The notes under the pieces: model-generated
What the model saw: the letters and a program-made list of their open reading frames with translations, nothing else
Database searches by the model: none
Told to the model about the DNA's origin: nothing
In this document: piece after piece, positions 1 through 8,237 of the stretch
Layout: each line of letters starts with the position of its first letter
Numbering within the stretch: the first letter of the stretch is position 1
From: Candidatus Berkelbacteria bacterium RIFCSPLOWO2_01_FULL_50_28
GTDB lineage: Bacteria > Patescibacteria > UBA1384 > 2-12-FULL-50-11
DNA length: 64,000 nucleotides
Direction: 5' to 3'
Assembly: GCA_001774395.1 (NCBI GenBank)
Contig: MEZX01000002.1
Location: forward strand, 401,000 to 464,999
Translations under genes and position numbers: made by a program

Positions 1-1074
1 GACACTTCAATTCCAATTGTCGGGCTAATACTTTCGATAGTAGGGTTAGTGATGATACTGTCGTCGTCTCAGATATCCGCCGCCCAGACGTACGGCAACT
101 CGTATTATTTTTTCATCAAACAACTGGCCTACTGGGGGCTGGGAATTGTCGCCTTCTTCTACTTTCTTCGCGTTCCCCTAGAATCGCTCTACGAAAATCG
201 GGTGCGGCTGCTCTGGGTAACCTTGGTCTTGTTGGTGCTGGTCTTCATCCCTTACATCGGGCCAAAGATCGCCGGGGTGCACCGTTGGGTCGATCTGGGG
301 TTTTTCAGTTTTCAGAGTGCGGAGGTCGCCAAGCTGTTGCTGGTAATCTACTTTGCCGGCTGGTTTGCAGCGAAACGTGAGAACATTACTGACCCAATTA
401 AAGGGTTATTGCCATTTCTTGTAATCCTGACTGCTCTAACGCTTTTGGTTATAGCTGAACCAGACATGGGGACGGCATTCATTCTAATCGCTACGGCGAT
501 GATAATGTTCTTTGCTGCAGGGGCAAATATCTGGCAGTACATTTCGGTCGTGATACTGGGAATCGTAGCGTTCGTGCTCCTAATTCATACCGCGTCGTAT
601 CGACTCGAGCGATTAACGGGATTTCTAAATCGAAACACCACGAATCTCGATTCTGCCTACCACGGCCAACAGGCGCTAATTGCCATCGGCTCGGGCGGTT
701 GGTGGGGTGTAGGTTTTGGCCAGGGGATAAGTAAACAGTTCTATCTACCGCAGTCTCACACCGACTCGATTTTCGCCGTGATTGGAGAAGAGCTTGGGTT
801 TGTCCGTACAGGACTTATCCTAGCAGCGTACTTTTATTTGGCCTGGCGAGGAATAATGATCTTCTACCAAGCCAACAGCCGATTTGTCCAGCTACTGTCG
901 ATAGGTCTAAGTGCGTCGATTTTACTGCAAATGATGATCAATGTGGGGGGAATGTTAAATGTCTTGCCGCTAACGGGGGTGCCGATGCCATTTATTAGCT
1001 ACGGAGGCTCGTCGCTTATAGTCTCCTTGGCAATGCTTGGCTTGTTAACAAACGCTTCCCGGGAGAAGAAATGA
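1..1074 (+). CDS. ftsW: Lipid II polymerase / divisome SEDS protein FtsW, 5' end outside the window
   Basis: The reading frame is open from base 1, so the gene begins upstream; 357 residues are visible. FtsW is a polytopic membrane glycosyltransferase that polymerises lipid II at the division septum with a class B penicillin-binding protein. Visible evidence: about nine hydrophobic segments, the conserved middle region with HRWVDLG and Q(S)AE, and the C-terminal VPMPFISYGGSS signature near window residues 325-337. It lies upstream of murG, murC, murB and ftsQ as in dcw clusters, and the context separates it from the RodA paralogue at 40.4 kb. The stop at 1072-1074 is followed directly by a second copy of the ftsW 3' end (see next entry). 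Confidence 0.93.
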   Translation, partial: DTSIPIVGLILSIVGLVMILSSSQISAAQTYGNSYYFFIKQLAYWGLGIVAFFYFLRVPLESLYENRVRLLWVTLVLLVLVFIPYIGPKIAGVHRWVDLGFFSFQSAEVAKLLLVIYFAGWFAAKRENITDPIKGLLPFLVILTALTLLVIAEPDMGTAFILIATAMIMFFAAGANIWQYISVVILGIVAFVLLIHTASYRLERLTGFLNRNTTNLDSAYHGQQALIAIGSGGWWGVGFGQGISKQFYLPQSHTDSIFAVIGEELGFVRTGLILAAYFYLAWRGIMIFYQANSRFVQLLSIGLSASILLQMMINVGGMLNVLPLTGVPMPFISYGGSSLIVSLAMLGLLTNASREKK

Positions 1075-1151
1075 GTTACATTTCCCGGGGTTTCATACTG
1101 TCGCTGGCAATGCTAGGATTACTTACTAATGCCTCAAGGGAAAAAAGATGA
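1071..1151 (+). pseudogene. Relic of a second ftsW 3' end
   Basis: A frame starting at the ATG that overlaps the ftsW stop encodes MSY, then 12 diverged residues, then LAMLGLLTNASREKR and a TGA. The functional ftsW ends ISY, 12 residues, then LAMLGLLTNASREKK. The two tails have the same length from MSY/ISY to the stop, and 14 successive residues (LAMLGLLTNASREK) are identical although almost every third codon base differs. The relic's TGA overlaps the murG ATG (ATGA), the coupling expected for an original ftsW-murG junction. Inference: remnant of a resident ftsW whose upstream part was replaced or deleted. Confidence 0.75.
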
Positions 1152-2263
1152 AATCTAGCCGCAGGCCGATTATTCTAGTTGGCGGTGGAAGCGGTGGGCA
1201 TATTTTTCCGCTGCTAGCTGTGGCGGAGGAGCTACAAGCGCGTCAGATTCCGTTTGTTTTTATAGGTAGCGCTTCCGGCAAGGAGAAATCTATTGTTGAA
1301 TCCCAGAAGTGGCCGTTTCGGGCAATTTCAGCTGGCAAATGGCGTCGCCATTTTTCACTGGCATCATTTGCGCAAAACATTATTGATATTTTCCGGTTTA
1401 TTTGGGGATTCTTTCAGTCGCTCGCCTTGCTCATTTCTGTTCGGCCCTTGGCGGTATTTAGCAAGGGCGGTTTTGTGGCTCTGCCAGTGTGCTTAGCAGC
1501 CAAGCTTCTTGGCGTAAGATTAATCGTTCACGAATCAGACTCGGTGATGGGCTTGACCAATCGTATATGTTCCAGATTCGCTCATAAGGTTTTAGTAGCG
1601 TTTGACCCCGAGATGTACCCAACGCATTCGCCCCGTTACATTCAAGTGGGTGTACCGATGAAGCGTAATTTGCGCCAAGCGGCCAAACTTCCTACACCCA
1701 AAAAATCACGTCCGTTGATTGTGGTTATCGCAGGCATTCAAGGTTCGCAGTTCATAAACCAAATGGTTCGAGAGAACTTAGTAGGCCTCCTAAAAGAAGC
1801 CGATATTATTCACAGTACTGGCGATACCGATTATCTTCCTCATAAAGCCCTCGCCGCCAAACTCCCACCGGCGCTTAGGTCGGCCTACAAACCAATGAGC
1901 TTTATCGGACGTGAACTAGCCTACTACTATCAGGCGGCCGATCTAGTGATAAGTCGGGCAAGCATGACAGTAATTTGTGAAGCAGCTCTTTTTTCCAAGT
2001 CACTTTACTTGATACCGCTGCCGAGCGCCGCGGCTGACCATCAGACAAAGAACGCCTTGATTTTGGAAAGCGCTGGGGCAGCGGTAGCTAGCCGTCAGCA
2101 GTCGCTCACCCGGGAGCAGTTTTTACACGATATTGTTGGGCTACTCCACACGCCGGAAAAACTATCGTCAATGGCGGGAGCGCTTCGAGGGTACTTCAAC
2201 GAGAACGACTCAATTGAAATAATTATTAACCTTCTCACAGATGGCAAAACCGAAGGAGAGTAA
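1148..2263 (+). CDS. murG: UDP-GlcNAc:undecaprenyl-PP-MurNAc-pentapeptide GlcNAc transferase MurG
   Basis: GT28 glycosyltransferase that converts lipid I to lipid II on the inner face of the membrane. The N-terminal glycine loop GGGSGGHIFP lies at residues 12-21. The acceptor-site motif, usually HEQN, reads HESD at 128-131. The C-terminal donor-binding half has SRASMTVICEAAL and LPSAAADHQTKNA near 278-312. At 371 residues it is of normal length. The second glycine loop (usually GGSQGA) is divergent, reading AGIQGSQ. The ATG overlaps the TGA of the ftsW relic and the 3' end overlaps murC by 23 bases, so expression is probably translationally coupled. Confidence 0.93.
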   Translation: MKSSRRPIILVGGGSGGHIFPLLAVAEELQARQIPFVFIGSASGKEKSIVESQKWPFRAISAGKWRRHFSLASFAQNIIDIFRFIWGFFQSLALLISVRPLAVFSKGGFVALPVCLAAKLLGVRLIVHESDSVMGLTNRICSRFAHKVLVAFDPEMYPTHSPRYIQVGVPMKRNLRQAAKLPTPKKSRPLIVVIAGIQGSQFINQMVRENLVGLLKEADIIHSTGDTDYLPHKALAAKLPPALRSAYKPMSFIGRELAYYYQAADLVISRASMTVICEAALFSKSLYLIPLPSAAADHQTKNALILESAGAAVASRQQSLTREQFLHDIVGLLHTPEKLSSMAGALRGYFNENDSIEIIINLLTDGKTEGE

Positions 2264-3635
2264 CGAGCTGCACTTTGTAGGTGTAAAAGGTGTGGCGATG
2301 TCTGGTATGGCGGTGATGGCGCAAAAGCTTGGGTACATTGTCACTGGTAGCGATGTGGCAGAGGTATTCCCAACCGATGAGCTACTGCACAAAAACAAGA
2401 TCGAAGTTTTCGAAGGGTTCCGTGCTGAAAATTTGAAAGGACGCCATCCGACCCTCATAGTTTCTGCTGCTTATGGAGATAGCAATCCCGAAGTTAAAGA
2501 GGCGCGTCGTCGCCGGTTACGAGTTAGAACGCAATCAGAACTGTTGGGTGAATTCTTACGTTCGTACGAAGGTATCGGTGTGTCCGGAGTCCACGGCAAA
2601 ACAACAACTTCCTCGATCCTGGCGTTCTTGCTGAAGGAATCTGGGTTCTCACCAAGCTACGTCATCGGCGCTCCTGACGTTCCGGGACTTCAAGGTAACA
2701 GCCATTTGGGTGATGGTAAGTTCTTCGTTGTTGAAGCTGACGAGTATCGAAAATCAGAAGCCGACAAGACACCAAAATTTCTCGATCTTTCACTAAAGCA
2801 TGTGATTGTTACCAGCATCGAGTTTGATCATCCTGACGTCTTTGACAGCGCCGAAAGCGTTTATGTGGAGTTTTATAAATTACTTACCAAAGTCCCACGT
2901 GACGGAACGATTATCGCTTGTATCGATTGGCAGCTGGTACGACGTTTGGTTAACCGTTTCGTGGATCGAGTCTGTCTAACGTACGGGTTTGATAGCGGTG
3001 CCGATTTTCAAATTGTTGATTTTACCGAAGATGCAGTCGGAATAAGTTTCGCTCTCAAAACGGGCGAGAAGAAGCTGGGACCGTTTACATCCTCGCTGCC
3101 TGGTCCTTATAACGCCCAAAATATCGCCGCCGCCATAGTAATGGCTCTCAAACTTGGTGCCACGCAGAAGGCAATAATGAAAGCTTTGCCGAAATTCGTC
3201 GGTGCCAAGAGGCGGTTCGAACGTCTTGGCGAAGTGAACGGGGCTTTAGTGATTGACGACTACGCTCACCACCCCACAGCCGTCACGAATGTTATTGCTG
3301 CGGCGCACCACAAATTTCCCGACAAAAAAATAACGATTGTCTTTCAACCCCACACCTACTCACGTACCGGTAAGTTCTTGCGAGAGTTCGCGAAGAGTCT
3401 TGTTGGTGCTGATCGCATAATACTGTTAGATATTTGGGCTTCAGCGAGGGAGAAAACTGGCTACGTGACGATTAACGACCTGTTAAGTGAAATAAAAGAA
3501 AATCGGCCCGATGTTGAGTTTAGGTCTAGCCTCGAGGAAGTGGCGAAATATATTAAGGGAACGGTCAGCGAGAGTGACGTGGTTCTACTAGTGGGGGCGG
3601 GCGATGTCTACAAAATCTTCGACTACTGCCAGTAG
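2241..3635 (+). CDS. murC: UDP-N-acetylmuramate--L-alanine ligase MurC
   Basis: Mur ligase, 464 residues, adding the first stem-peptide residue to UDP-MurNAc in the cytoplasm. Domain order: N-terminal nucleotide-sugar domain (HFVGVKGVAMSGMA, residues 11-24), ATP-binding P-loop GVHGKTTT at 116-123, the Mur ligase EADEYR and EFDHPD signatures, and a C-terminal domain with DDYAHHPTAV and QPHTYSRT. The first glycine motif has Lys where MurC usually has Gly (GIGG), a variant common among CPR homologues as far as I recall. A Mpl-type ligase is the alternative, but the cell-wall operon context favours MurC. Overlaps murG and murB. Confidence 0.88.
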   Translation: MAKPKESNELHFVGVKGVAMSGMAVMAQKLGYIVTGSDVAEVFPTDELLHKNKIEVFEGFRAENLKGRHPTLIVSAAYGDSNPEVKEARRRRLRVRTQSELLGEFLRSYEGIGVSGVHGKTTTSSILAFLLKESGFSPSYVIGAPDVPGLQGNSHLGDGKFFVVEADEYRKSEADKTPKFLDLSLKHVIVTSIEFDHPDVFDSAESVYVEFYKLLTKVPRDGTIIACIDWQLVRRLVNRFVDRVCLTYGFDSGADFQIVDFTEDAVGISFALKTGEKKLGPFTSSLPGPYNAQNIAAAIVMALKLGATQKAIMKALPKFVGAKRRFERLGEVNGALVIDDYAHHPTAVTNVIAAAHHKFPDKKITIVFQPHTYSRTGKFLREFAKSLVGADRIILLDIWASAREKTGYVTINDLLSEIKENRPDVEFRSSLEEVAKYIKGTVSESDVVLLVGAGDVYKIFDYCQ

Positions 3636-4530
3636 TACTTTATCCCAGGACTTGAGTAAATTGTTTGGAGAAAGGTTCACCAGCCACGCCAACGTCTCGG
3701 AGCTATTTTCGAGCTGTACTGGCGGAACTGCGGACTGGCTAGTGGTTGCCAGTACGATCACGGATATCATTGAGGCAGTCAAGGCAGCTTGCCGTCACCG
3801 GATTCCTTGGCTAGTTATCGGTGGCGGGAGCGGGTCGTTGTTTAGTGATTATGGATTTGCCGGATTACTGATTGTTAACAGAACCTCGGGAATGCTTTTC
3901 GACGATCAGTCTCAGATTGTAGTTGAATCAGGGACCGGATTTAAGGAAATAATTAACTGGGCTTCGACGCGTGGCTACGGCGGTTTGGAAGATTTCTACC
4001 ATCTACCCGGAACTGTGGCCGGGGCAATTGTGACCAACGCTGTGGGTGGCACGTCGAAAATATTGGATTACGTGAGAGAGCTGACAGTAATCTACGCCGA
4101 CTCTCCGGGAGCGATCAGTTGCCGCACGATCTCATCCAACGAGTGGAGAGAATCGCCCTGCAGACCGCAATTGGTGATTCTGTCGATCAAACTTCAGCTA
4201 AGTTACCTAGGCCAGCCGGAGATATTACGGCGCTTGAGAGCTAGGGGAAAAGACGTAAGGGTGGGTCGGCACGGCTATCTGGGGCATTGGGCGCTGCCAC
4301 AACTTCAACCAAATATTATGTTATGGAGAAAGACTTGCCAGGAGCTATTCCGTTTTGATGAGAGACAGCCGAGCGTTCTTAATCTGCGGAAAAAGACTAC
4401 CAGTGAAGCCATACTCCAGTGCTTACAAGCTTTGATGAGCCAATCGTTTGAACAGACAGGCGAGCGGCTTGAACTTAGAACGTCACTTTTGGGATACTGG
4501 CCTGACAATGACGGAGCGACAAAAAAGTGA
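3604..4530 (+). CDS. murB: UDP-N-acetylenolpyruvoylglucosamine reductase MurB, divergent C-terminus
   Basis: FAD-dependent oxidoreductase that makes UDP-MurNAc. The FAD-binding (PCMH-type) fold is supported by IGGGSGSLFSD at 72-82 and GLEDFYHLPGTVAGA at 127-141. A catalytic-type serine is probably retained in WRES at 181-184, equivalent to YRxS of the family. The third domain is unusual: I cannot find the SAGSxFKNP and LIE..GLKG motifs, and the last 100 residues look unrelated. Length is 308 residues. The start overlaps murC by 32 bases, consistent with coupling. Reductase identity is firm from the N-terminal half; full catalytic competence is less certain. Confidence 0.8.
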   Translation: MSTKSSTTASSTLSQDLSKLFGERFTSHANVSELFSSCTGGTADWLVVASTITDIIEAVKAACRHRIPWLVIGGGSGSLFSDYGFAGLLIVNRTSGMLFDDQSQIVVESGTGFKEIINWASTRGYGGLEDFYHLPGTVAGAIVTNAVGGTSKILDYVRELTVIYADSPGAISCRTISSNEWRESPCRPQLVILSIKLQLSYLGQPEILRRLRARGKDVRVGRHGYLGHWALPQLQPNIMLWRKTCQELFRFDERQPSVLNLRKKTTSEAILQCLQALMSQSFEQTGERLELRTSLLGYWPDNDGATKK

Positions 4531-5291
4531 GTAATCTGCGCTCTTCGGTTAAGTTGCTTGGTTCAAGCTATCTCCCACCGAAACCAAAACAAAGCGGCCC
4601 ATCTCCATGGCGGCCTGTTTTTTGGATAGTGCTGTTGATTGCTGGGTTGTTTCTTCTGGCTCGGTTGCCGATCTTTCGCATAAAGGAGATCAGCGTAAGT
4701 GGGAGTGCTAACAAATCGATTAGCGCAAAGTTAGAGCCTCTCCGTGGTGTTTCGATCTTTTCGTCCAAGATAGATGCGTTACAGCGACATGTTCAACGCG
4801 AAGATCCTGGCATCGGATCACTTAACTGTCGACGAGGGGTACCCAGTATCCTAAAGTGTACTGTGGCTTATCGTAAGCCAGTTCTAGCCTGGAAAAATGG
4901 GAAAGCGCAGCTGTTTGTTGATGAAGCGGGCTATGCCTTTGAACGATCGACGGAAGCTCCGTTGGATCTCCCGACCGTTATCGATAGAGCGAAGAGTTCG
5001 CCTAAGGCCGGGGATCGTGTGTTGAGCTCCCAGATCGTCGAGGCCTATCTTGAATTGGATTCGCTTCTTCGAAAATCCAGCCTTAATCCAACAGAATATT
5101 TCATTGGTGAGTCTCTTTTCCAAATTGGGGCTATAATCGAGATCGGCGGTAGAGAGGCACAGGTTTTGTTTAGTATTGCCTCTCCAGCCACCTGGCAAGT
5201 AAAGACACTCCGAGCTGTCATTGCCAAAAAAGGGAAGACTGCTTTTAGTAACGTCGATCTACGGGTGCCGGGATACGTTTACTACTACTAA
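4527..5291 (+). CDS. ftsQ: Cell-division protein FtsQ/DivIB-like
   Basis: A 254-residue bitopic membrane protein: short basic cytoplasmic N-terminus, one transmembrane helix at about 29-46, then a POTRA-like domain starting at FRIKEISVSGS and an extracytoplasmic beta domain. FtsQ/DivIB links early and late divisome proteins. Sequence identity to known FtsQ is low, and the call rests on architecture and position after murB. The ATG overlaps the murB stop (ATGA-type) and its TAA shares a base with the recJ ATG. Confidence 0.82.
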   Translation: MSNLRSSVKLLGSSYLPPKPKQSGPSPWRPVFWIVLLIAGLFLLARLPIFRIKEISVSGSANKSISAKLEPLRGVSIFSSKIDALQRHVQREDPGIGSLNCRRGVPSILKCTVAYRKPVLAWKNGKAQLFVDEAGYAFERSTEAPLDLPTVIDRAKSSPKAGDRVLSSQIVEAYLELDSLLRKSSLNPTEYFIGESLFQIGAIIEIGGREAQVLFSIASPATWQVKTLRAVIAKKGKTAFSNVDLRVPGYVYYY

Positions 5292-6961
5292 TGAAACAAG
5301 CAAAGTGGCGAGTTCACAACCGGCGAGGGACGCTAATCAACCATCTTCTGACCTTGCGAGGGTTCAATTCGAGCTCGCTCGAACCTGATTTCGTATCTGG
5401 TTTGCACGACCCGAACTTACTGCCGGACATGGCCAAGGCACGCGAAATTGTGCGAAGAGCAGTTAAAGAAAATTGGCCCGTTGCCGTTTTTGGCGACTAT
5501 GACGCTGACGGCACTCCAGGAGCGGCCCTGCTCTACGAGCTGTTCGAACGTCTAGGCTTACATTGCACTGTTTTTTTGCCGACACGAGCTGAGGGCTACG
5601 GTTTAAATATTGAAGCAACCCAAAAAATTGGTAAATCTGCCAAGCTCCTTGTTCTTGTCGATACCGGGATCACTGCCGTTGAATCGATAGCAGAGCTAAA
5701 GAAGATGGGGGTGAAAACGATCATCCTTGACCATCACCTTCCAACGGAGACACTTCCCGACGCCGAGGCGATCATCGATCCATTTCTGTCAACTTCAACT
5801 TACCCTTTTACGGGACTCTGTGGTTGCGCCCTGGCCTATAAATTTGCCCAAGCGCTTTCGGCCGATTTTCCGCAGATCTCAGAGGGTTTCTTGAAATGGC
5901 AGCTTGACCTAGTCGCCATATCGACAGTCGCCGATATGATGGAACTCACGGGAGAGAATCGAGTTCTGGTTTACTACGGCTTGAAGATTCTGCAGAAAAA
6001 TCGTCGCTTGGGTTTGCGAGCGCTTCTCGCCAGAGCAGCGCTAGATCCAGACAAGGTAACCGCCGGCAGTATCGGATTTATTATCGGTCCACGTCTTAAC
6101 GCCGCTGGTCGGCTATCCGACAACCGGCCGGCGTTCGAGCTGTTGGTCGCTAAGCAGTGGAGCGATGCAATAAAGTATGCCGAAGAAATAGAGCGCGCTA
6201 ACGTCGCGCGTTTAGCATTGGTTGATTCGGTTATGGTAGAAGCGGAAGCTATTCTCCAGCAGCAAAACCGAGACGACGATTCTGTTATTGGGATTGTTGG
6301 TGAAGCGTGGCCAAGAGGTGTTATCGGGCTTGTGGCGGGTCGTCTGGCTGAGCGGCACGGGCGCCCAACAATAATCGGTAGCAAGATCGGCGATAGTATT
6401 CGGGCGAGCGGTCGGTCTGTTGGACAGTACCACCTGCTTGATGGCCTAACCGCCGTCGGGCGACTCCTTGACGGTTACGGCGGTCACGCGCAAGCGGCGG
6501 GAATGGACCTGAAAACTCAAAACTGGGGTGAATTTATGACGGAACTAAAAGCTCACGCCAAGTCGATGATCGGCTCCAACGTTTGGCAGCCAATTCTGAA
6601 GGCCGATTGCTTTATTCAAGAACAAGAGCTCGGTTTGGACACAGCGCAGTCTTTGCTGAAACTCGAGCCGCACGGTCTCGGCAACCGGCGTCCCATGTTT
6701 ATTATCGAAAACGCCACTCTGCGCAACGGCAAAACAGTTGGCAACGGCAAGCACCTGAAGGGGACGCTCTCGCTCGGCCAGAGCCAACTACCGTTTATCG
6801 GTTTTTCACTCGGACTTCGCCAGGCTGACTTGCCGGATAACGCTGATCTGATCGGACATTTGACGATTAACGAGTGGAACGGTACCAAAGATGTACAATT
6901 TCAGCTGGTTGACATAAGAACCCCTGGGGATGATATTGAGGTCGTTGAAAATGCGTCATAA
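5291..6961 (+). CDS. recJ: Single-stranded-DNA-specific exonuclease RecJ
   Basis: DHH/DHHA1 phosphoesterase, 556 residues, that degrades single-stranded DNA 5'-3' in recombination and repair. Metal-binding motifs seen: GDYDADG at 68-74, VDTG near 123, and LDHH at 146-149. The DHHA1 domain has GPRLNAAGRLSDN and IRASGRS, followed by the nucleic-acid-binding OB-like end. The residue after GDYDADG is Thr-Pro rather than the usual Ile/Val-Thr. It is fused in transcription to the cell-wall operon, with its ATG overlapping the ftsQ stop and its 3' end overlapping radA. Confidence 0.93.
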   Translation: MKQAKWRVHNRRGTLINHLLTLRGFNSSSLEPDFVSGLHDPNLLPDMAKAREIVRRAVKENWPVAVFGDYDADGTPGAALLYELFERLGLHCTVFLPTRAEGYGLNIEATQKIGKSAKLLVLVDTGITAVESIAELKKMGVKTIILDHHLPTETLPDAEAIIDPFLSTSTYPFTGLCGCALAYKFAQALSADFPQISEGFLKWQLDLVAISTVADMMELTGENRVLVYYGLKILQKNRRLGLRALLARAALDPDKVTAGSIGFIIGPRLNAAGRLSDNRPAFELLVAKQWSDAIKYAEEIERANVARLALVDSVMVEAEAILQQQNRDDDSVIGIVGEAWPRGVIGLVAGRLAERHGRPTIIGSKIGDSIRASGRSVGQYHLLDGLTAVGRLLDGYGGHAQAAGMDLKTQNWGEFMTELKAHAKSMIGSNVWQPILKADCFIQEQELGLDTAQSLLKLEPHGLGNRRPMFIIENATLRNGKTVGNGKHLKGTLSLGQSQLPFIGFSLGLRQADLPDNADLIGHLTINEWNGTKDVQFQLVDIRTPGDDIEVVENAS

Positions 6962-8237
6962 AATTGCCTTTATCTGTTTGAGTTGCGGTTTGGAGTCGGC
7001 AAAATGGGCCGGACGATGTAGCGGCTGTGGGCAGTGGAATACAATCAGCGAAAAAGAGCGAGAAGCAACTGAGAGTAATTCGTCCCCGGCCGAAGTAACA
7101 AGTTTCAAAGAATTACCCACGGGGAAAATCAAACGTCTTCGTACCAAAGTTTCCGAATTCGATCGGGTATTGGGTAGTAATGATCCTGGAATTGTACCCG
7201 GCACTGTCACGCTGATTAGCGGCAGTCCTGGGGTGGGCAAGAGTACGCTACTGCTCCAAGTAGCTAGCGGGGTAGAAAAGGCGGTGTATTTCTCCGCCGA
7301 AGAGTCGCTGGAACAGCTGCGGTTGCGCGGGGAGCGACTGGGTCTGTCTCAGTCTTCTTTACAGCTTTCGGCCCAACGCGACTTGGGGAGAATCTTAGCC
7401 GCTGTAAACAAAATTCAGCCCAGCCTGGTGGTAATAGATTCTATCCAAACGCTATTTGACGAGACAGTCGCTGGCACGCCAGGGTCGTTAGTGCAAGTGC
7501 GAGAGATCTGCTGGCGCATTCAGCAAATGGCCAAAAACACCGACGTCGCTTTTCTGGTGGTTGGCCACGTTACGAAAGAGGGGATTATCGCCGGGCCGAA
7601 AGTTATGGAGCATCTTGTTGACGTGGTCTTGTATCTAGAAGGTGAGCGGCAGACTGGATTGCGGGTGCTTAGGTGCGAAAAAAATCGTTACGGTCCCACC
7701 GATGAGGTCGGAATCTGGAATTTGGAATCAGCCGGTTTCACCACTGTTGACGATCCAGGCAAACTATTCGCCTCGCTAATAGGCGACGACGTTCCGGGGA
7801 GGGCGTTGACTGTAGCCGTCGAGGGTTCAAGGGCGTTTCTGGTGGAGGTTCAGGCTCTAACTGCCAGAACTACATTTGGCTATCCCAAGCGTACCTCGCA
7901 AGGCATCGAGCTAAATCGGTTGAACGTCATTCTTGCCGTTCTGGAGAACCGATTGGGAGTACCGATGAGCCAGTACGATGTTTTTCTTAATGTGGTTGGC
8001 GGTTTCCAGGTAAAAGACCCGGGAGTTGATCTGGCGATCGCTGGGGCGCTGCTTAGTAGCTACCACAAAAAAGCCCCACCGGATAAACTAATATTACTCG
8101 GTGAAGTAGGGTTGCTGGGCGAGATTAGGCCGCCGCTACTACTTGAGAGGCGCCAGAAGGAAGCCAAACGACTTGGCTATCAAACTTGGGAGACGTCAGG
8201 TACTCTGCAAAAACTTCACCAATCGTTTCTCAAGTAA
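6951..8237 (+). CDS. radA: DNA recombination/repair protein RadA (Sms)
   Basis: Branch-migration helicase of the RecA superfamily, 428 residues. It has an N-terminal zinc finger (Cys 9, 12, 23, 26), Walker A GSPGVGKST at 91-99, the RadA-specific KNRYG at 244-248, and a C-terminal Lon-protease-like domain. I chose the ATG at 6951 because GAGG lies 8-9 bases upstream and the zinc finger then starts at the usual distance; an upstream frame-open start at 6930 would add seven residues. It overlaps recJ by 11 bases. Its 3' end overlaps by 8 bases with the convergent penicillin-binding protein gene. Confidence 0.94.
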   Translation: MRHKIAFICLSCGLESAKWAGRCSGCGQWNTISEKEREATESNSSPAEVTSFKELPTGKIKRLRTKVSEFDRVLGSNDPGIVPGTVTLISGSPGVGKSTLLLQVASGVEKAVYFSAEESLEQLRLRGERLGLSQSSLQLSAQRDLGRILAAVNKIQPSLVVIDSIQTLFDETVAGTPGSLVQVREICWRIQQMAKNTDVAFLVVGHVTKEGIIAGPKVMEHLVDVVLYLEGERQTGLRVLRCEKNRYGPTDEVGIWNLESAGFTTVDDPGKLFASLIGDDVPGRALTVAVEGSRAFLVEVQALTARTTFGYPKRTSQGIELNRLNVILAVLENRLGVPMSQYDVFLNVVGGFQVKDPGVDLAIAGALLSSYHKKAPPDKLILLGEVGLLGEIRPPLLLERRQKEAKRLGYQTWETSGTLQKLHQSFLK

